A DNA stretch of 64,000 nt. Source: Pseudomonas inefficax. GTDB lineage: Bacteria > Pseudomonadota > Gammaproteobacteria > Pseudomonadales > Pseudomonadaceae. Position 1 is the stretch's first letter. Each line of letters opens with the position of its first letter. The notes beneath the pieces are model-generated. The model ran no database searches and was not told the origin of the DNA. It worked only from the letters and a program-made list of their open reading frames with translations. Location: the NCBI RefSeq assembly GCF_900277125.1, contig NZ_OPYN01000001.1, forward strand, positions 275,774 through 339,773, written 5' to 3'. Shown here in pieces: positions 18,621 through 28,291 of the stretch. Position numbers and translations under genes: made by a program.

Positions 18621-21368
18621 ATGAGCCAAGCGCCCCTCGTCCTGGTGGACGGTTCCTCCTACCTGTACCGCGCCTTTCACGCGCTGCCGCCGCTGACCAC
18701 CTCCAAGGGCATGCCGACCGGCGCGGTGAAGGGGGTGCTGAACATGCTCAAGAGCCTGCGCAAGCAATACCCCGACAGCTTGTTTGCGGTGGTGTTCGAC
18801 GCCAAGGGCGGTACCTTCCGCGATGCCATGTTCGCCGAATACAAGGCCAACCGCCCCAGCATGCCGGACGACCTGCGGGTACAGATCGAGCCGCTGCATG
18901 CCAGCGTCAAGGCGCTGGGCTACCCGCTGCTGTGCGTGGAAGGGGTCGAGGCCGACGATGTGATCGGCACCCTGGCGCGCAGCAGCGCCGCGCTGGGCCG
19001 CCCGGTGATCATCTCGACCGGTGACAAGGACATGGCGCAGCTGGTGGACGGGCACATTACCTTGGTCAACACCATGACCGGAAGCGTGCTGGACGTGGCT
19101 GGCGTGCACGAGAAATTTGGCGTCGGCCCGGAACATATCATCGACTTCCTGGCGCTGATGGGCGACAAGGTCGACAACATCCCCGGTGTGCCGGGCGTGG
19201 GCGAAAAAACCGCGGTGGGCCTGCTGACCGGCATCGGCGGCGGCCTCAGCGATTTGTACGCCAACCTGGACAAGGTCCCGGCGCTGGCCATTCGCGGCGC
19301 CAAGACCCTGCCGGCCAAGCTGGAAGAGCACCGCGACGCCGCGTTCCTGTCTTATGAGCTGGCTACCATCAAGGTCGATGTGCCCCTGGATATCGAAGTA
19401 GATGCCCTGGTGTGCGGCGAGCCGGACCGTGAAGCGTTGCTGGCGCTGTACACCGAGATGGAGTTCAAGAGCTGGGTCGCCGAGGTGCAGCGTGAGGCGG
19501 CCAAGGCCGGTGACGACATCGCGCCGATCGTGGAGCAAGCGGCCAAGGCCGAGCCCAGGTACGAAACCATCCTCGACCAAGCCCGTCTCGACTTCTGGCT
19601 GGAGAAGCTGCGTCAGGCGCCACTGTTCGCCTTCGACACCGAAACCACCAGCCTGGACGCCCAGCAGGCGCAGCTGGTTGGCGTGTCGTTCGCTGTCGAG
19701 CCGCATGAAGCGGCCTATGTGCCGCTGGCCCATGACTATGAGGGGGCGCCGGTTCAGCTGGACCGCGCCGCCGTGCTGCTTGCGCTGAAGCCGCTGCTGG
19801 AAGACCCGGCCAAGGCCAAGGTCGGGCAGAACGCCAAGTACGATATCAACATCCTCGCCAACGGCTCACCCGCCATCGAAATGCGCGGCGTGGCCTACGA
19901 CACCATGCTCGAGTCGTACGTGCTGAACTCTACCGCCACCCGTCACGACATGGACAGCCTGGCGCAGAAGTACCTCGACCACACCACCATCGCCTTCGAG
20001 GACATCGCCGGCAAGGGCGCCAAGCAGCTGACCTTCAACCAGATCCACCTGGACAAGGCCGGCCCCTACGCCGCCGAAGACGCCGACATCACCCTGCGCC
20101 TGCATCACGCGCTGCAGGCACGGCTGGCGCAGACGCCGAGCGTGCAGCCGGTACTGATGGACATCGAGATGCCGCTGGTGCCGGTGCTGGCCAGGATCGA
20201 GCGCCAGGGTGCGCTGGTCGATGCCGCGCTGCTGCAGGTGCAGAGCGGTGAGCTGGGCGTGAAGATGGCCGAACTGGAGCAGCGCGCCTATGAGCTGGCC
20301 GGTGAGGAATTCAACCTCGGTTCGCCCAAGCAGCTGGGTGCGATTCTCTACGACAAGCTGGGCATGCCGGTGCTGAGCAAGACCACCAAGGGCCAGCCAT
20401 CCACGGCGGAAGCAGTGCTCGATGAACTGGCCGAGCAAGGCTACCCGCTGCCTGAGGTACTGATGCAGTACCGCAGCCTGAGCAAGCTCAAGAGCACCTA
20501 CACCGACAAGCTGCCGGGGCAGATCAACCCGCGCACCGGGCGTATCCACACCTCCTACCAGCAGGCGGTGGCGGCCACCGGCCGGCTTTCTTCCAGCGAC
20601 CCTAACCTGCAGAACATCCCGATCCGTACCGCCGAAGGCCGGCGCATCCGCCAGGCCTTCGTCGCCAGCCCGGGCTACAAGCTGTTGGCGGCGGACTACT
20701 CGCAGATCGAGTTGCGCATCATGGCCCACCTGGCCAAGGACGAAGGCTTGCTGCATGCCTTCCGCAACGACCTGGACGTGCACCGCGCCACGGCGGCGGA
20801 GGTATTCGGGGTAGCTCTGGAAGACGTCACCACCGACCAGCGTCGCAGTGCCAAGGCCATCAACTTCGGCCTGATCTACGGCATGAGCGCCTTCGGCCTG
20901 GCCAAGCAGATCGGCGTCGACCGCAAGCAGTCGCAGGATTACATCGACCGCTACTTCGCCCGTTACCCGGGCGTGCTGGCCTACATGGAGCGCACCCGTG
21001 CCCAGGCTGCGGAGCAAGGCTTTGTCGAAACCTTGTTCGGCCGCCGCTTGTACCTGCCTGACATCAATGCCAAGAACCCGGCTCTGCGCAAAGGCGCCGA
21101 ACGCACGGCGATCAACGCCCCCATGCAGGGCACTGCGGCCGACATCATCAAGCGGGCCATGGTCAATGTGGATAACTGGCTGCGCGAGAGCGGGCTGGAT
21201 GCCCGGGTGATCCTGCAGGTACACGACGAACTGGTACTTGAAGTGCGCGAGGACCTGGTCGAGCAGGTAAAGGATGAAATTCGTCAGCACATGAGCAAGG
21301 CCGCGCAACTGGATGTGCCGCTGCTGGTCGAGGCAGGAATTGGTGCGAATTGGGACGAAGCTCACTGA
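18621..21368 (+). CDS. polA: DNA polymerase I
   Basis: This 915-aa protein has all three Pol I domains. The N-terminal 5'-3' exonuclease shows [18 protein letters not shown] and the metal-site segment [13 protein letters not shown]. The 3'-5' exonuclease has an intact [13 protein letters not shown]. The polymerase has motif A ([18 protein letters not shown]), motif B ([20 protein letters not shown]) and motif C ([10 protein letters not shown]). I chose the ATG at 18621; the frame extends to 18561 without a clear ribosome binding site. An ErsA-type sRNA gene follows. Confidence 0.97.
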   Translation: MSQAPLVLVDGSSYLYRAFHALPPLTTSKGMPTGAVKGVLNMLKSLRKQYPDSLFAVVFDAKGGTFRDAMFAEYKANRPSMPDDLRVQIEPLHASVKALGYPLLCVEGVEADDVIGTLARSSAALGRPVIISTGDKDMAQLVDGHITLVNTMTGSVLDVAGVHEKFGVGPEHIIDFLALMGDKVDNIPGVPGVGEKTAVGLLTGIGGGLSDLYANLDKVPALAIRGAKTLPAKLEEHRDAAFLSYELATIKVDVPLDIEVDALVCGEPDREALLALYTEMEFKSWVAEVQREAAKAGDDIAPIVEQAAKAEPRYETILDQARLDFWLEKLRQAPLFAFDTETTSLDAQQAQLVGVSFAVEPHEAAYVPLAHDYEGAPVQLDRAAVLLALKPLLEDPAKAKVGQNAKYDINILANGSPAIEMRGVAYDTMLESYVLNSTATRHDMDSLAQKYLDHTTIAFEDIAGKGAKQLTFNQIHLDKAGPYAAEDADITLRLHHALQARLAQTPSVQPVLMDIEMPLVPVLARIERQGALVDAALLQVQSGELGVKMAELEQRAYELAGEEFNLGSPKQLGAILYDKLGMPVLSKTTKGQPSTAEAVLDELAEQGYPLPEVLMQYRSLSKLKSTYTDKLPGQINPRTGRIHTSYQQAVAATGRLSSSDPNLQNIPIRTAEGRRIRQAFVASPGYKLLAADYSQIELRIMAHLAKDEGLLHAFRNDLDVHRATAAEVFGVALEDVTTDQRRSAKAINFGLIYGMSAFGLAKQIGVDRKQSQDYIDRYFARYPGVLAYMERTRAQAAEQGFVETLFGRRLYLPDINAKNPALRKGAERTAINAPMQGTAADIIKRAMVNVDNWLRESGLDARVILQVHDELVLEVREDLVEQVKDEIRQHMSKAAQLDVPLLVEAGIGANWDEAH

Positions 21369-21452
21369 TCGGGCGGGGAAAGCTGTGTAGGATCCGTGAC
21401 GTAGGGATGCGGATCCTGGCACGGCTCAGTGCCAGTGGTGCTGAGGTTTCAT

Positions 21453-21474
21453 GAAACTATCGCAAATAGTTTTC
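21453..21474. repeat. Palindrome downstream of polA
   Basis: GAAACTAT and ATAGTTTTC flank CGCAA in an eight-pair AT-rich stem. It sits between the polA stop and the ErsA promoter. No T-run follows, so it may be a weak terminator or a regulator site. Confidence 0.5.
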
Positions 21475-21483
21475 AGGGCTTTG

Positions 21484-21511
21484 GAACTAAACCGGTGAAG
21501 CGGAACTCAGA
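21484..21511 (+). promoter_or_regulatory. AlgU/RpoE-type promoter of the ErsA sRNA
   Basis: GAACTA at 21484-21489 and TCAGA at 21507-21511 are separated by 17 bp. This closely matches the extracytoplasmic stress sigma consensus GAACTT-N16/17-TCTGA. The predicted start is about 21517-21519, which gives a transcript of the right size for ErsA. Confidence 0.75.
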
Positions 21512-21517
21512 GTAACT

Positions 21518-21647
21518 GAATGGCTGGTGAAGCCTTTCGATGCTCCTATGTTGTGTTAAGTGTTGGCAGATATCTGGACCCCGCCCTAGCGGTCCGGACT
21601 TGGACCCCGAACTTCCCCCTCCCCATACGAAGTCCGGGGTTTTTTTT
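21518..21647 (+). ncRNA. ersA: ErsA-type (Spot 42-like position) regulatory sRNA
   Basis: This is an intergenic RNA of about 130 nt between polA and engB, the locus of ErsA in P. aeruginosa. The 3' half has the expected sequence features: the hairpin ATCTGGACCCCGCCCTAGCG / GGTCCGGACT, a pyrimidine-rich single-stranded stretch CTTCCCCCTCCCC suited to C-rich base pairing with ribosome binding sites, and a final GC-rich hairpin with eight T. ErsA is an Hfq-dependent envelope-stress sRNA that regulates exopolysaccharide genes such as algC. The 5' end is inferred from the promoter, not measured. Confidence 0.8.
21605..21647 (+). terminator. Intrinsic terminator of the ErsA sRNA
   Basis: CCCCGAACTTC (21605-21615) pairs with GAAGTCCGGGG (21629-21639) with one mismatch. 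Eight T follow at 21640-21647. Confidence 0.85.
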
Positions 21648-21680
21648 GCCCGGAATTTGACCTGAGTCTGGTGAAGAACA

Positions 21681-21767
21681 CTGTGGGAGCGGGCGTGCCC
21701 GCGAACCTGGGCGAAGCCCAGGCCATGCTCCGCGCTGGATTCTTCGCGGGCACGCCCGCTCCCACAG
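21681..21767. repeat. REP pair, convergent junction ersA / engB
   Basis: CTGTGGGAGCGGGCGTGCCC / GCGAA at 21681-21705 is repeated in inverse at 21743-21767 (TTCGCGGGCACGCCCGCTCC). The spacer itself contains CTGGGCGAAGCCCAG, another small hairpin. Confidence 0.92.
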
Positions 21768-21797
21768 TAATGTCCCCCAGAGGGGACGGTGCAGGCC

Positions 21798-22430
21798 TCA
21801 GGCTACAGGCTTGTCTTCCAGCTCCATCCAGTCCGCCAGCACCCGGTAGGCGTCTTCCACGCCCAGGCGCTTGGGCGCCGAGAACAGTTGGATGGTCACG
21901 CCGTCGCCCCAGCCCTTGCGGATTTCCGACTGCACCTTGAGCAGGGTGTTCTTGCCCGCGCCGTGGGTCAGCTTGTCGGCCTTGGTCAGCAGGATGTGCA
22001 TCGGCATGCTGCTGGCCTTGGCCCAATCGAGCATCATCTTGTCGAAGTCGGTCATCGGGTGGCGAACGTCCATCATCAGGATCACGCCACGCAGGCACTC
22101 CCGGCTGCCCAGGTAGGCTTCCAGGTGTTTCTGCCAGTGCTGCTTGAGCGGAATCGGGACTTTTGCATAACCGTAGCCCGGCAGGTCGACCAAACGCCGT
22201 TCATCGTCCAGACTGAAGAAATTCAACAGCTGGGTGCGCCCGGGGGTTTTCGAGGTGCGCGCCAGGCTGGCATGAGTCAGGGTGTTGAGGGCGCTGGATT
22301 TGCCGGCGTTGGAGCGGCCGGCGAAAGCCACCTCGTAACCCTGGTCGTCCGGGCATTGTTCGACCTTGGCAGCGCTGAGGGCGAATTTGGCTTTCTGGCA
22401 GAGGCCGAGGATGGGGTTCTTGACTTGCAT
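21798..22430 (-). CDS. engB: Ribosome biogenesis GTPase EngB/YsxC
   Basis: This 210-aa TrmE-Era-EngA-EngB-type GTPase is needed for 50S subunit assembly. Motifs present are G1 GRSNAGKSS, the G2 region [15 protein letters not shown]3 [12 protein letters not shown] and G4 LTKADKL. I chose the ATG at 22430 ([10 protein letters not shown]). The open frame extends upstream to 22937, but that part overlaps the divergent cytochrome gene and is not homologous. It is preceded by a 201-bp divergent promoter region. Confidence 0.95.
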   Translation of the reverse strand: MQVKNPILGLCQKAKFALSAAKVEQCPDDQGYEVAFAGRSNAGKSSALNTLTHASLARTSKTPGRTQLLNFFSLDDERRLVDLPGYGYAKVPIPLKQHWQKHLEAYLGSRECLRGVILMMDVRHPMTDFDKMMLDWAKASSMPMHILLTKADKLTHGAGKNTLLKVQSEIRKGWGDGVTIQLFSAPKRLGVEDAYRVLADWMELEDKPVA

Positions 22431-22512
22431 GGGATATCCGATGTGGGTGTTGCCTGACTCTTCAGGTCCGAGCCTGGCAAGCGGTGTCGTTTCCGTTTGG
22501 ATGGCGGAAGTA

Positions 22513-22518
22513 TATAAT
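22513..22518 (+). promoter_or_regulatory. Candidate sigma70 -10 for the cytochrome c genes
   Basis: A perfect TATAAT, with a weak -35 (TTTCCG at 22490-22495, 17-bp spacing), lies in the engB/cytochrome divergent region. It is about 110 bp upstream of the first cytochrome start. Confidence 0.5.
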
Positions 22519-22631
22519 GCCCCAGTTTTTGTGTGCTCATTCTCCCAGCGAAGGAGAACGGGCATGGGGTGTCGAACAATAGCTCGCGCAACAGAACGCA
22601 GCGCGGCCCCCAACCCTGAAGGTCGTTCCGC

Positions 22632-22934
22632 ATGGCGAAATGGCTGCTTGCTGTCGGTATGTTCCTGCCGTTTTTCAGCGCACAGGCTACACAGGATCCC
22701 GAGGTGTTGTACAACCGCACGTGTGCGGCCTGTCACACCGGGCAATTGCCACAGGCACCCAGGCAGGGTGACCGGGCAGCATGGGAGCCAAGGCTGGCGC
22801 AAGGCATGGATGTACTGGTGAAGCACGTTACCCAGGGTTTCAAGGCTATGCCGCCGCGTGGATTGTGCATGGACTGCAGTGCCGAGGACTACCGTTTGGT
22901 CATCCTTTGGATGAGTGGCAGTCCCGATACATAA
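22632..22934 (+). CDS. Cytochrome c5-type monoheme protein
   Basis: This 100-aa periplasmic cytochrome has a signal peptide ([15 protein letters not shown]) and one heme site CAACH at residues 31-35. A CMDC pair near the C-terminus resembles the disulfide of c5-type cytochromes. The axial Met is probably in FKAMPPRG. It lies 31 bp upstream of the cytochrome c4 gene, so the two probably form an electron-carrier operon feeding terminal oxidases. The exact partner is not shown. Confidence 0.88.
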   Translation: MAKWLLAVGMFLPFFSAQATQDPEVLYNRTCAACHTGQLPQAPRQGDRAAWEPRLAQGMDVLVKHVTQGFKAMPPRGLCMDCSAEDYRLVILWMSGSPDT

Positions 22935-22965
22935 CATTTCACCCTTAGCCGTGTTGGATTAGCTG

Positions 22966-23583
22966 ATGAACAAACTAGTCGTGAGTCTGCTGTTGACCCT
23001 GGGTGTCGCAGGTGCGGCCACTGCTGCGCAACCCGTCAAAGGCGATGCCGCCGCCGGCCAGGCCAAGACGGCCGTCTGTGGCGCCTGCCACAACCCCGAC
23101 GGCAACAGCCTGGCACCGAACTTCCCGAAACTGGCCGGCCAAGGCCAGCGCTACCTCGAAAAACAATTGCATGACATTAAGTCGGGCAAGCGTACCGTGC
23201 TGGAGATGACCGGCATGCTGGCCGCGTTCAGCGACCAGGACCTGGCCGATATCGCCGCCTACTTCTCCAGCCAGAAAGGCAGCGTGGGCGCCGCCGATCC
23301 CAAGCTGGTCGAACGTGGCCGGGCGCTGTTCAACGGCGGCGACCTGGAAAAAGGCATGCCTGCCTGCACCGGCTGCCATTCGCCTAACGGCGCGGGTATC
23401 GCCCTGGCCGGCTTCCCGCACCTGGGCGGGCAGCACGCGCAGTACGTGACCAAGCAGCTTACCGACTTCCGCGAAGGCAACCGCACCAACGATGGCGATG
23501 CCATGACAATGCGCACTATCGCCGGCAAGTTGAGCAACCACGATATCGAGGCGTTGGCCAGCTACATCCAGGGTCTGCACTGA
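22966..23583 (+). CDS. cc4: Diheme cytochrome c4
   Basis: This 205-aa protein has a signal peptide (residues 1-20) and two homologous cytochrome c domains with heme sites CGACH (residues 38-42) and CTGCH (about residue 137). Axial Met residues follow in TGMLAAF and DAMTMRTIAG. c4 cytochromes carry electrons between the bc1 complex and oxidases such as the cbb3 and caa3 types. Length and two-domain symmetry are normal. Confidence 0.94.
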   Translation: MNKLVVSLLLTLGVAGAATAAQPVKGDAAAGQAKTAVCGACHNPDGNSLAPNFPKLAGQGQRYLEKQLHDIKSGKRTVLEMTGMLAAFSDQDLADIAAYFSSQKGSVGAADPKLVERGRALFNGGDLEKGMPACTGCHSPNGAGIALAGFPHLGGQHAQYVTKQLTDFREGNRTNDGDAMTMRTIAGKLSNHDIEALASYIQGLH

Positions 23584-23601
23584 GGCCACGGATAGCCTGT
23601 G

Positions 23602-23783
23602 ATGGCCCTATCGCCGGCAAGCCAGCTCCCACCTCGACCGCGTCGACTTTGAGTCATGCGCAGTACCTGTGGGAGCCACTGTCTTGCCCCGTCATGTTGC
23701 CTCATTGCCTGTAGGAGCAGCCTGTGCATGCCTGGAAGTCGGTGCTGGCAATGTGGGAGCTGGCTTGCCGGCGATAGGGCCAT
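23602..23783. repeat. REP cluster (class B) between cytochrome c4 and dsbA
   Basis: A class B unit (GGCCCTATCGCCGGCAAGCC / AGCTCCCA) at 23604-23632 has its inverse at 23751-23783. Between them lie degenerate half-units (TGTGGGAGCCACTGTCTTGCC and TGTAGGAGCAGCC), so this looks like two or three pairs with decayed interiors. Confidence 0.85.
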
Positions 23784-23829
23784 TACAGGCGGCGTATTAA
23801 CTTTCAGTTAATGTTGTAGGCCAATGATT

Positions 23830-23856
23830 AAAGGGCGGCCGGACCGCCCTTTTTTC
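23830..23856 (+). terminator. Intrinsic terminator upstream of dsbA
   Basis: AAAGGGCGG (23830-23838) pairs with CCGCCCTTT (23844-23852) and is followed by a run of T. It probably ends the cytochrome transcript. The remainder of the gap up to dsbA (23857-23951) presumably holds the dsbA promoter, but I see no strong motif. Confidence 0.85.
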
Positions 23857-23951
23857 CGTCCGCAGCCGTTACACTACAGAACTCGACCCCTTCCCGGCTT
23901 GTCTCAGTGCAGGTCGCGTCGTGGCGACCAATGACTGCCCAGGAGTAAAGC

Positions 23952-24584
23952 ATGCGTAAACTGATTCTCAGCGCCGCGCTGGTCGCTGCCAGCGTATTCG
24001 GTATGACTGCCGTCCAGGCCGCCGAGCCTGTCGCCGGCAAGGAATACCTCGAGCTGAGCAACCCTGTTCCGGTTTCCGTGCCTGGCAAGATCGAAGTGGT
24101 CGAGCTGTTCTGGTACGGCTGCCCACACTGCTACCACTTCGAGCCGACCATCAACCCATGGGTCGACAAACTGCCGAAGGACGTCAACTTCAAGCGCGTT
24201 CCGGCCATGTTCGGTGGCCCATGGGACGCCCACGGCCAGATGTTCCTGACCCTCGAAGCCATGGGCGTCGAGCAGAAGGTACACGCCGCGGTGTTCGATG
24301 CCATCCAGAACCAGAAAAAGCGCCTGACCGACCCGCAGGACATGGCCGACTTCCTCGCCACCCAAGGCGTGGACAAGGATAAGTTCCTCGCCACCTTCAA
24401 CTCGTTCGCCATCAAGGGCCAGGTCAACCAGGCCAAGGAACTGGCGAAGAAGTACGAGATCACCGGCGTGCCGAGCATGGTGGTCAACGGCAAGTACCGC
24501 TTCGACCTGGGTACTGCCGGCGGGCCGGAAGGTGTACTCAACGTTGCCGACCAGCTGATCGCCAAGGAGCGCGCCGCTAAGTAA
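23952..24584 (+). CDS. dsbA: Thiol:disulfide interchange protein DsbA
   Basis: This 210-aa periplasmic oxidase introduces disulfides into secreted proteins. It has a signal peptide cleaved after VQA and the active site CPHC at residues 57-60 in FWYGCPHCYHF. The cis-Pro loop is TGVPSMVVNGKYRF. The length is typical. The EEP-family gene follows after 12 bp and may be co-transcribed. Confidence 0.95.
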   Translation: MRKLILSAALVAASVFGMTAVQAAEPVAGKEYLELSNPVPVSVPGKIEVVELFWYGCPHCYHFEPTINPWVDKLPKDVNFKRVPAMFGGPWDAHGQMFLTLEAMGVEQKVHAAVFDAIQNQKKRLTDPQDMADFLATQGVDKDKFLATFNSFAIKGQVNQAKELAKKYEITGVPSMVVNGKYRFDLGTAGGPEGVLNVADQLIAKERAAK

Positions 24585-24596
24585 GCGGCGTAACCC

Positions 24597-25451
24597 ATGC
24601 GCCGCTTCAGAACCGCGCGTGGCATTGGCTTGCACCAGCCGCAGGTCAATGAGCATCACCTGCAGGCCCCTGGCCTGCCCGAGGATGGTCGCTTGCGGCT
24701 GCTCAGTTTCAACATCCAGGTGGGCATCAGCACCGAGCGCTACCGGCATTACGTGACCCGCAGCTGGCAGCACCTGCTGCCGCATAACGGGCGTGCCGGC
24801 AACCTGCAGAAGATTGGCCAACTGCTGGGCGACTTCGACCTGGTGGCCTTGCAGGAGGCCGATGGCGGTAGCATGCGCTCGGGCTACGTCAACCAGGTCG
24901 AGCACCTTGCCCACTTGGGGGCCTTCCCCTACTGGTACCAGCAACTCAACCGCAACCTTGGGCGTTTTGCCCAGCACAGCAATGGCGTGCTCAGCCGCCT
25001 GAAGCCGCAGCTGCTGGAGGATCACCCGTTGCCCGGCCCGTCTGGGCGTGGTGCGATCCTGGTGCGCTTTGGCGAGGGCGAAGATGCGCTGATCGTGGTA
25101 ATGATGCACCTGGCCCTGGGAGCCAAGACCCGCGCCTTGCAGCTGGGCTACATCCGCGAGCTGATTGGCGGCTACCGCCACCAGGTGCTGATGGGTGACA
25201 TGAATACCCATGCAACCGACCTGCTGGAGCACTCGCCGTTGCGCGACTTGGGCCTGGTTGCCCCACAAGTGGAAGCCACCTTCCCCAGTTGGCGCCCACA
25301 GCGGTGCCTGGACCACATCCTGCTCAGCCCAAGCCTCACGCTGGAGCGTGTCGAGGTGCTGGCGCAGCCAATTTCCGACCACCTTCCCGTTGCTGTCGAG
25401 ATTCGATTGCCTGATGCATTGACTGTGGATACGCTGCCGGTCCTGAGCTAA
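24597..25451 (+). CDS. Endonuclease/exonuclease/phosphatase family hydrolase
   Basis: This 284-aa DNase I-like (EEP fold) protein contains the family motifs in order: LLSFNIQVG (metal Asn), ALQEADGG (metal Glu), VMMHLALG, MGDMNTHATD and SDHLPVAVEI (catalytic Asp-His). No signal peptide is evident. Substrates of this family range from nucleic acids to phospholipids, and the sequence does not decide which. It is conserved beside dsbA in pseudomonads. Confidence 0.88.
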   Translation: MRRFRTARGIGLHQPQVNEHHLQAPGLPEDGRLRLLSFNIQVGISTERYRHYVTRSWQHLLPHNGRAGNLQKIGQLLGDFDLVALQEADGGSMRSGYVNQVEHLAHLGAFPYWYQQLNRNLGRFAQHSNGVLSRLKPQLLEDHPLPGPSGRGAILVRFGEGEDALIVVMMHLALGAKTRALQLGYIRELIGGYRHQVLMGDMNTHATDLLEHSPLRDLGLVAPQVEATFPSWRPQRCLDHILLSPSLTLERVEVLAQPISDHLPVAVEIRLPDALTVDTLPVLS

Positions 25452-25478
25452 TTGCCATCACCGTTTGCGGACCCGGGC

Positions 25479-27422
25479 ATGACTGAAGACGCTGAGCGCT
25501 GGAAAGAGAAATACCTGAAAAGCATCGAGCAGCAGGAAAAGCTTGAGCGCCGTTGGGACGCCCGTCTCGACCTGCTGCGTCGCGGCCTGGTACGCAGCAC
25601 CCTGGCTGCCGAAGGCAGCGACAAGGTGGTGGACCAGTGCATGAAGGAAATGCGCGAGGTCATCCGCAGCGACAACATGGACGCCGGCCTTGCCGGGTTG
25701 ATTCCACGTCTTGAAAAGGCGGTGCTGGACTCCGAGCAGCGCCGGGAAGCCCGCATGAACCAGGTCAGCGATGCGCTGGCCGCACTGGTGGGCCAACTAC
25801 AAGGCCTGCCATTGCCAAACGATGTGTCGCGGCCGTTGAAAAAGCTGGCGAAGAAGCTAGATGGCGGTGTGGCCCAGTCACGCGACTTGCCACCGTTGCT
25901 TGGCGAGTTGAGCGGCTTGCAGGGCCGCGCGCTGTCAGCCTTGGGCAAGTCGGCTGAGGACGCCCGGCCCGGCTTCTTGCAGCGCTTGTTCGGCAGCCGC
26001 GAGGATGACGTGCAAGGCGAGCCAGAGCTTGTGCCGCTCGCGCTTCCGGTTGTCGAGGCGCAGCCCTTGGTGGCACCGGCCGGCGTCGATGCCCCGCAGC
26101 CCGACGATGTGGACGCGCTCCTGCCGCTGCCAGCCTCTTCAGCTTCTGTTGTCGAAGCAGCCGTAGCGTCGAAGCCTGTGCTGGAGGCTACTGGCCCGGC
26201 GCTGATCGAAACGGCCGAACTGGCACCGGCCCCGCTACCGCAGCCGCTACCGGACGACATGCCGGCATCGGAAGCTGTCGCCAGCGAGTGTCCGGCTGAA
26301 GCAGAACCGGCACAAACACTCGAAGAACCCTTCGGTGAAGATGGCACCTACGCCCTGCCTTACGCTGTGGAACCGCCCTACAGCCAGGTTGCCGAGCACA
26401 TCGAGCATACCCTGATCGGCCTGCTCGATGACCTCAGCCTGCCGGAGCGACACAAAGCCCAGGCGCTCGAGATGCGTGAACGGGTCGCCCGCGGCCTGAA
26501 CTGGTATGAGCTGATCCCGGTGCTGGATGACCTGGCCGTGCTCATGCTGGCAATAACCGACAGCGGCCAGCACGAATTCGAAACCTATCTGCAGCAGCTC
26601 AACGAACGCCTGGAAGGTTTCCAGAGCCACCTGCACGAGGCCAGCGCCGGCCATGCCGATAACAGCTCGGCCGCCCGCGAGCTGGATACCCAGCTGCGTG
26701 AGCACGTCGACGGGCTGCAGAGCAGTGTGCAAGGCGCCGCCGACGTCGACAGCCTCAAGCACATCCTGGAAAACCGTCTGGAAGGCCTGTTGGTGACCAT
26801 GGACGAGCACAAGCATGAGCGTGATCGCCGCGAGCAGGAGCTGGCTGGGCGCCTGCAAGGGCTTTCGGAGCGGGTGGCGAACATGGAGCACGAGGCACTC
26901 GGCTACCGCGAGCACCTCGAAGAGCAGCGCCAGAAGGCCTTGCTCGATCCCCTCACCGGTTTGCCCAACCGAGCGGCCTGGAGCGAGCGGGTCGAGCGCG
27001 AAATGCTCGAATGGCAGGCTCATGGCGGCCATCTGGCGATGGCGATCCTCGACCTGGACCATTTCAAGCGTATCAACGACAGCTATGGTCACCTGGCTGG
27101 GGACAAGGTACTGAAGATCGTCGCCGACCAGTTGCGCAAGCGCCTGCGCAGCGGTGACTTCATCGCCCGGTTTGGCGGCGAGGAGTTTGTTCTGTTACTG
27201 CCGCAGACCTCGCCGGCCGCCGCTGCCCAGATAGCCGAGGTGCTGCGAGCCACGGTCGAGGCATGCCCGTTCCACTTCAAGGGCGAACGGGTGGTAATAA
27301 CCACCTCCATCGGCCTGGGTGCATTCCGGCCCGGCGAGCGCGGCGACCAGGTGCTCAAGCGCGCTGATGCGGCGCTGTACCGGGCCAAGGAATCGGGACG
27401 CAACCGCGTCGAGCAGGCATAG
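25479..27422 (+). CDS. Diguanylate cyclase (GGDEF) with long N-terminal region
   Basis: This 647-aa soluble protein has a C-terminal GGDEF domain with an intact active site GGEEF. The product-inhibition site RxxD (RSGD) lies five residues upstream, so it should make c-di-GMP under feedback control. Residues 1-150 look like a helical region. Residues about 170-280 are Pro/Ala/Glu-rich and probably disordered. A helical sensor or coiled-coil region then leads to DPLTGLPNR. I chose the ATG at 25479; a TTG 27 bp upstream is also open. It starts 27 bp after the EEP gene. Confidence 0.9.
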   Translation: MTEDAERWKEKYLKSIEQQEKLERRWDARLDLLRRGLVRSTLAAEGSDKVVDQCMKEMREVIRSDNMDAGLAGLIPRLEKAVLDSEQRREARMNQVSDALAALVGQLQGLPLPNDVSRPLKKLAKKLDGGVAQSRDLPPLLGELSGLQGRALSALGKSAEDARPGFLQRLFGSREDDVQGEPELVPLALPVVEAQPLVAPAGVDAPQPDDVDALLPLPASSASVVEAAVASKPVLEATGPALIETAELAPAPLPQPLPDDMPASEAVASECPAEAEPAQTLEEPFGEDGTYALPYAVEPPYSQVAEHIEHTLIGLLDDLSLPERHKAQALEMRERVARGLNWYELIPVLDDLAVLMLAITDSGQHEFETYLQQLNERLEGFQSHLHEASAGHADNSSAARELDTQLREHVDGLQSSVQGAADVDSLKHILENRLEGLLVTMDEHKHERDRREQELAGRLQGLSERVANMEHEALGYREHLEEQRQKALLDPLTGLPNRAAWSERVEREMLEWQAHGGHLAMAILDLDHFKRINDSYGHLAGDKVLKIVADQLRKRLRSGDFIARFGGEEFVLLLPQTSPAAAAQIAEVLRATVEACPFHFKGERVVITTSIGLGAFRPGERGDQVLKRADAALYRAKESGRNRVEQA

Positions 27423-27502
27423 CTGGCAGCCGCTGACTCGCGGCAAGCACGGCCCTTGGGGAGCACGTTATACTGTAGCGCTCATACGCTGAGGCCACTG
27501 AC

Positions 27503-28291
27503 GTGCTTTCCACGCTTAAAAAAACCCTGATTCCCTTCCTGCTGTTGGCTGTCGCCGGTTGCTCGACCGGCCTGCGCATCGACCGTAGCCACCCTTCGGT
27601 CAATCAGGACAACCGCATCCAGTTCGTTGTCCTGCATTACACCAATGCTTCGCTGGAGCGTTCCCTGGCGTTGCTCACCCATGGCGAAGTGAGCAGCCAC
27701 TATTTGATTGGTGACGGCCCGGCGACGGTGTACCAGCTGGTGGATGAAAGCCGCCGCGCCTGGCATGCCGGTGATAGCCAGTGGCAGGGCCGGACCTGGC
27801 TGAACTCCTCCTCCATCGGCATCGAAATCGTCAACCCGGGTTTCACCGACACGCCGAATGGCCGGGTCTGGCATCCTTACAGCGAAGCGCAGGTCCAGTC
27901 GCTGATCGCGCTGCTCAAGGACATCGTCAAACGTAACAATATCGAACCACGGCACATCATTGGCCACAGCGATATCGCGCCGCTGCGCAAGCTTGACCCG
28001 GGGCCGCTATTCCCGTGGAAGCGCCTGGCCGACGCCGGATTAGGTGTCTGGCCGGATGCCAATGCCGTGGCACGGCAGCAAGCCTATTTCAGCGTCAACC
28101 CACCGAGCGTTGGCTGGTATCAGCAGGAGCTGGCCCGGTTTGGCTATGCGATCGAGCAAACCGGGGTACTGGATGTTGCCACCCGCCATGTGATCGCCGC
28201 GTTCCAGATGCGTTTCCGCCCGCAGCGCTTCGATGGCATGCCGGATGCGCAGACGGCCGCGATGCTCCAGGTGCTCAACCGCATGCGTTGA
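27503..28291 (+). CDS. ampDh2: N-acetylmuramoyl-L-alanine amidase, AmpDh2-type lipoprotein
   Basis: This 262-aa Amidase_2 enzyme cleaves the amide bond between N-acetylmuramic acid and the stem peptide. A lipoprotein signal (LLLAVAGCSTG) places it in the envelope. Zinc ligands and catalytic residues are in FVVLHYTNAS, GIEIVNPG and IIGHSDIAPLRKLDPGPLFP. A C-terminal peptidoglycan-binding domain (about residues 195-258, HVIAAFQMRFRPQRF) follows. The start is GTG at 27503. This is the periplasmic AmpD homologue linked to beta-lactamase regulation and wall recycling in P. aeruginosa. Confidence 0.9.
   Translation: MLSTLKKTLIPFLLLAVAGCSTGLRIDRSHPSVNQDNRIQFVVLHYTNASLERSLALLTHGEVSSHYLIGDGPATVYQLVDESRRAWHAGDSQWQGRTWLNSSSIGIEIVNPGFTDTPNGRVWHPYSEAQVQSLIALLKDIVKRNNIEPRHIIGHSDIAPLRKLDPGPLFPWKRLADAGLGVWPDANAVARQQAYFSVNPPSVGWYQQELARFGYAIEQTGVLDVATRHVIAAFQMRFRPQRFDGMPDAQTAAMLQVLNRMR

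Noticed and set aside
19866..21422. 518-codon open frame antisense to polA
   Set aside because: Long antisense frames are common in GC-rich DNA. The plus strand holds complete Pol I motifs, and the antisense translation is Gln/His/Val-rich with no domain.
25452..25478. TTG start for the diguanylate cyclase directly after the EEP gene stop
   Set aside because: Open but rare start codon without a better ribosome binding site than the ATG at 25479. Kept only as an alternative.
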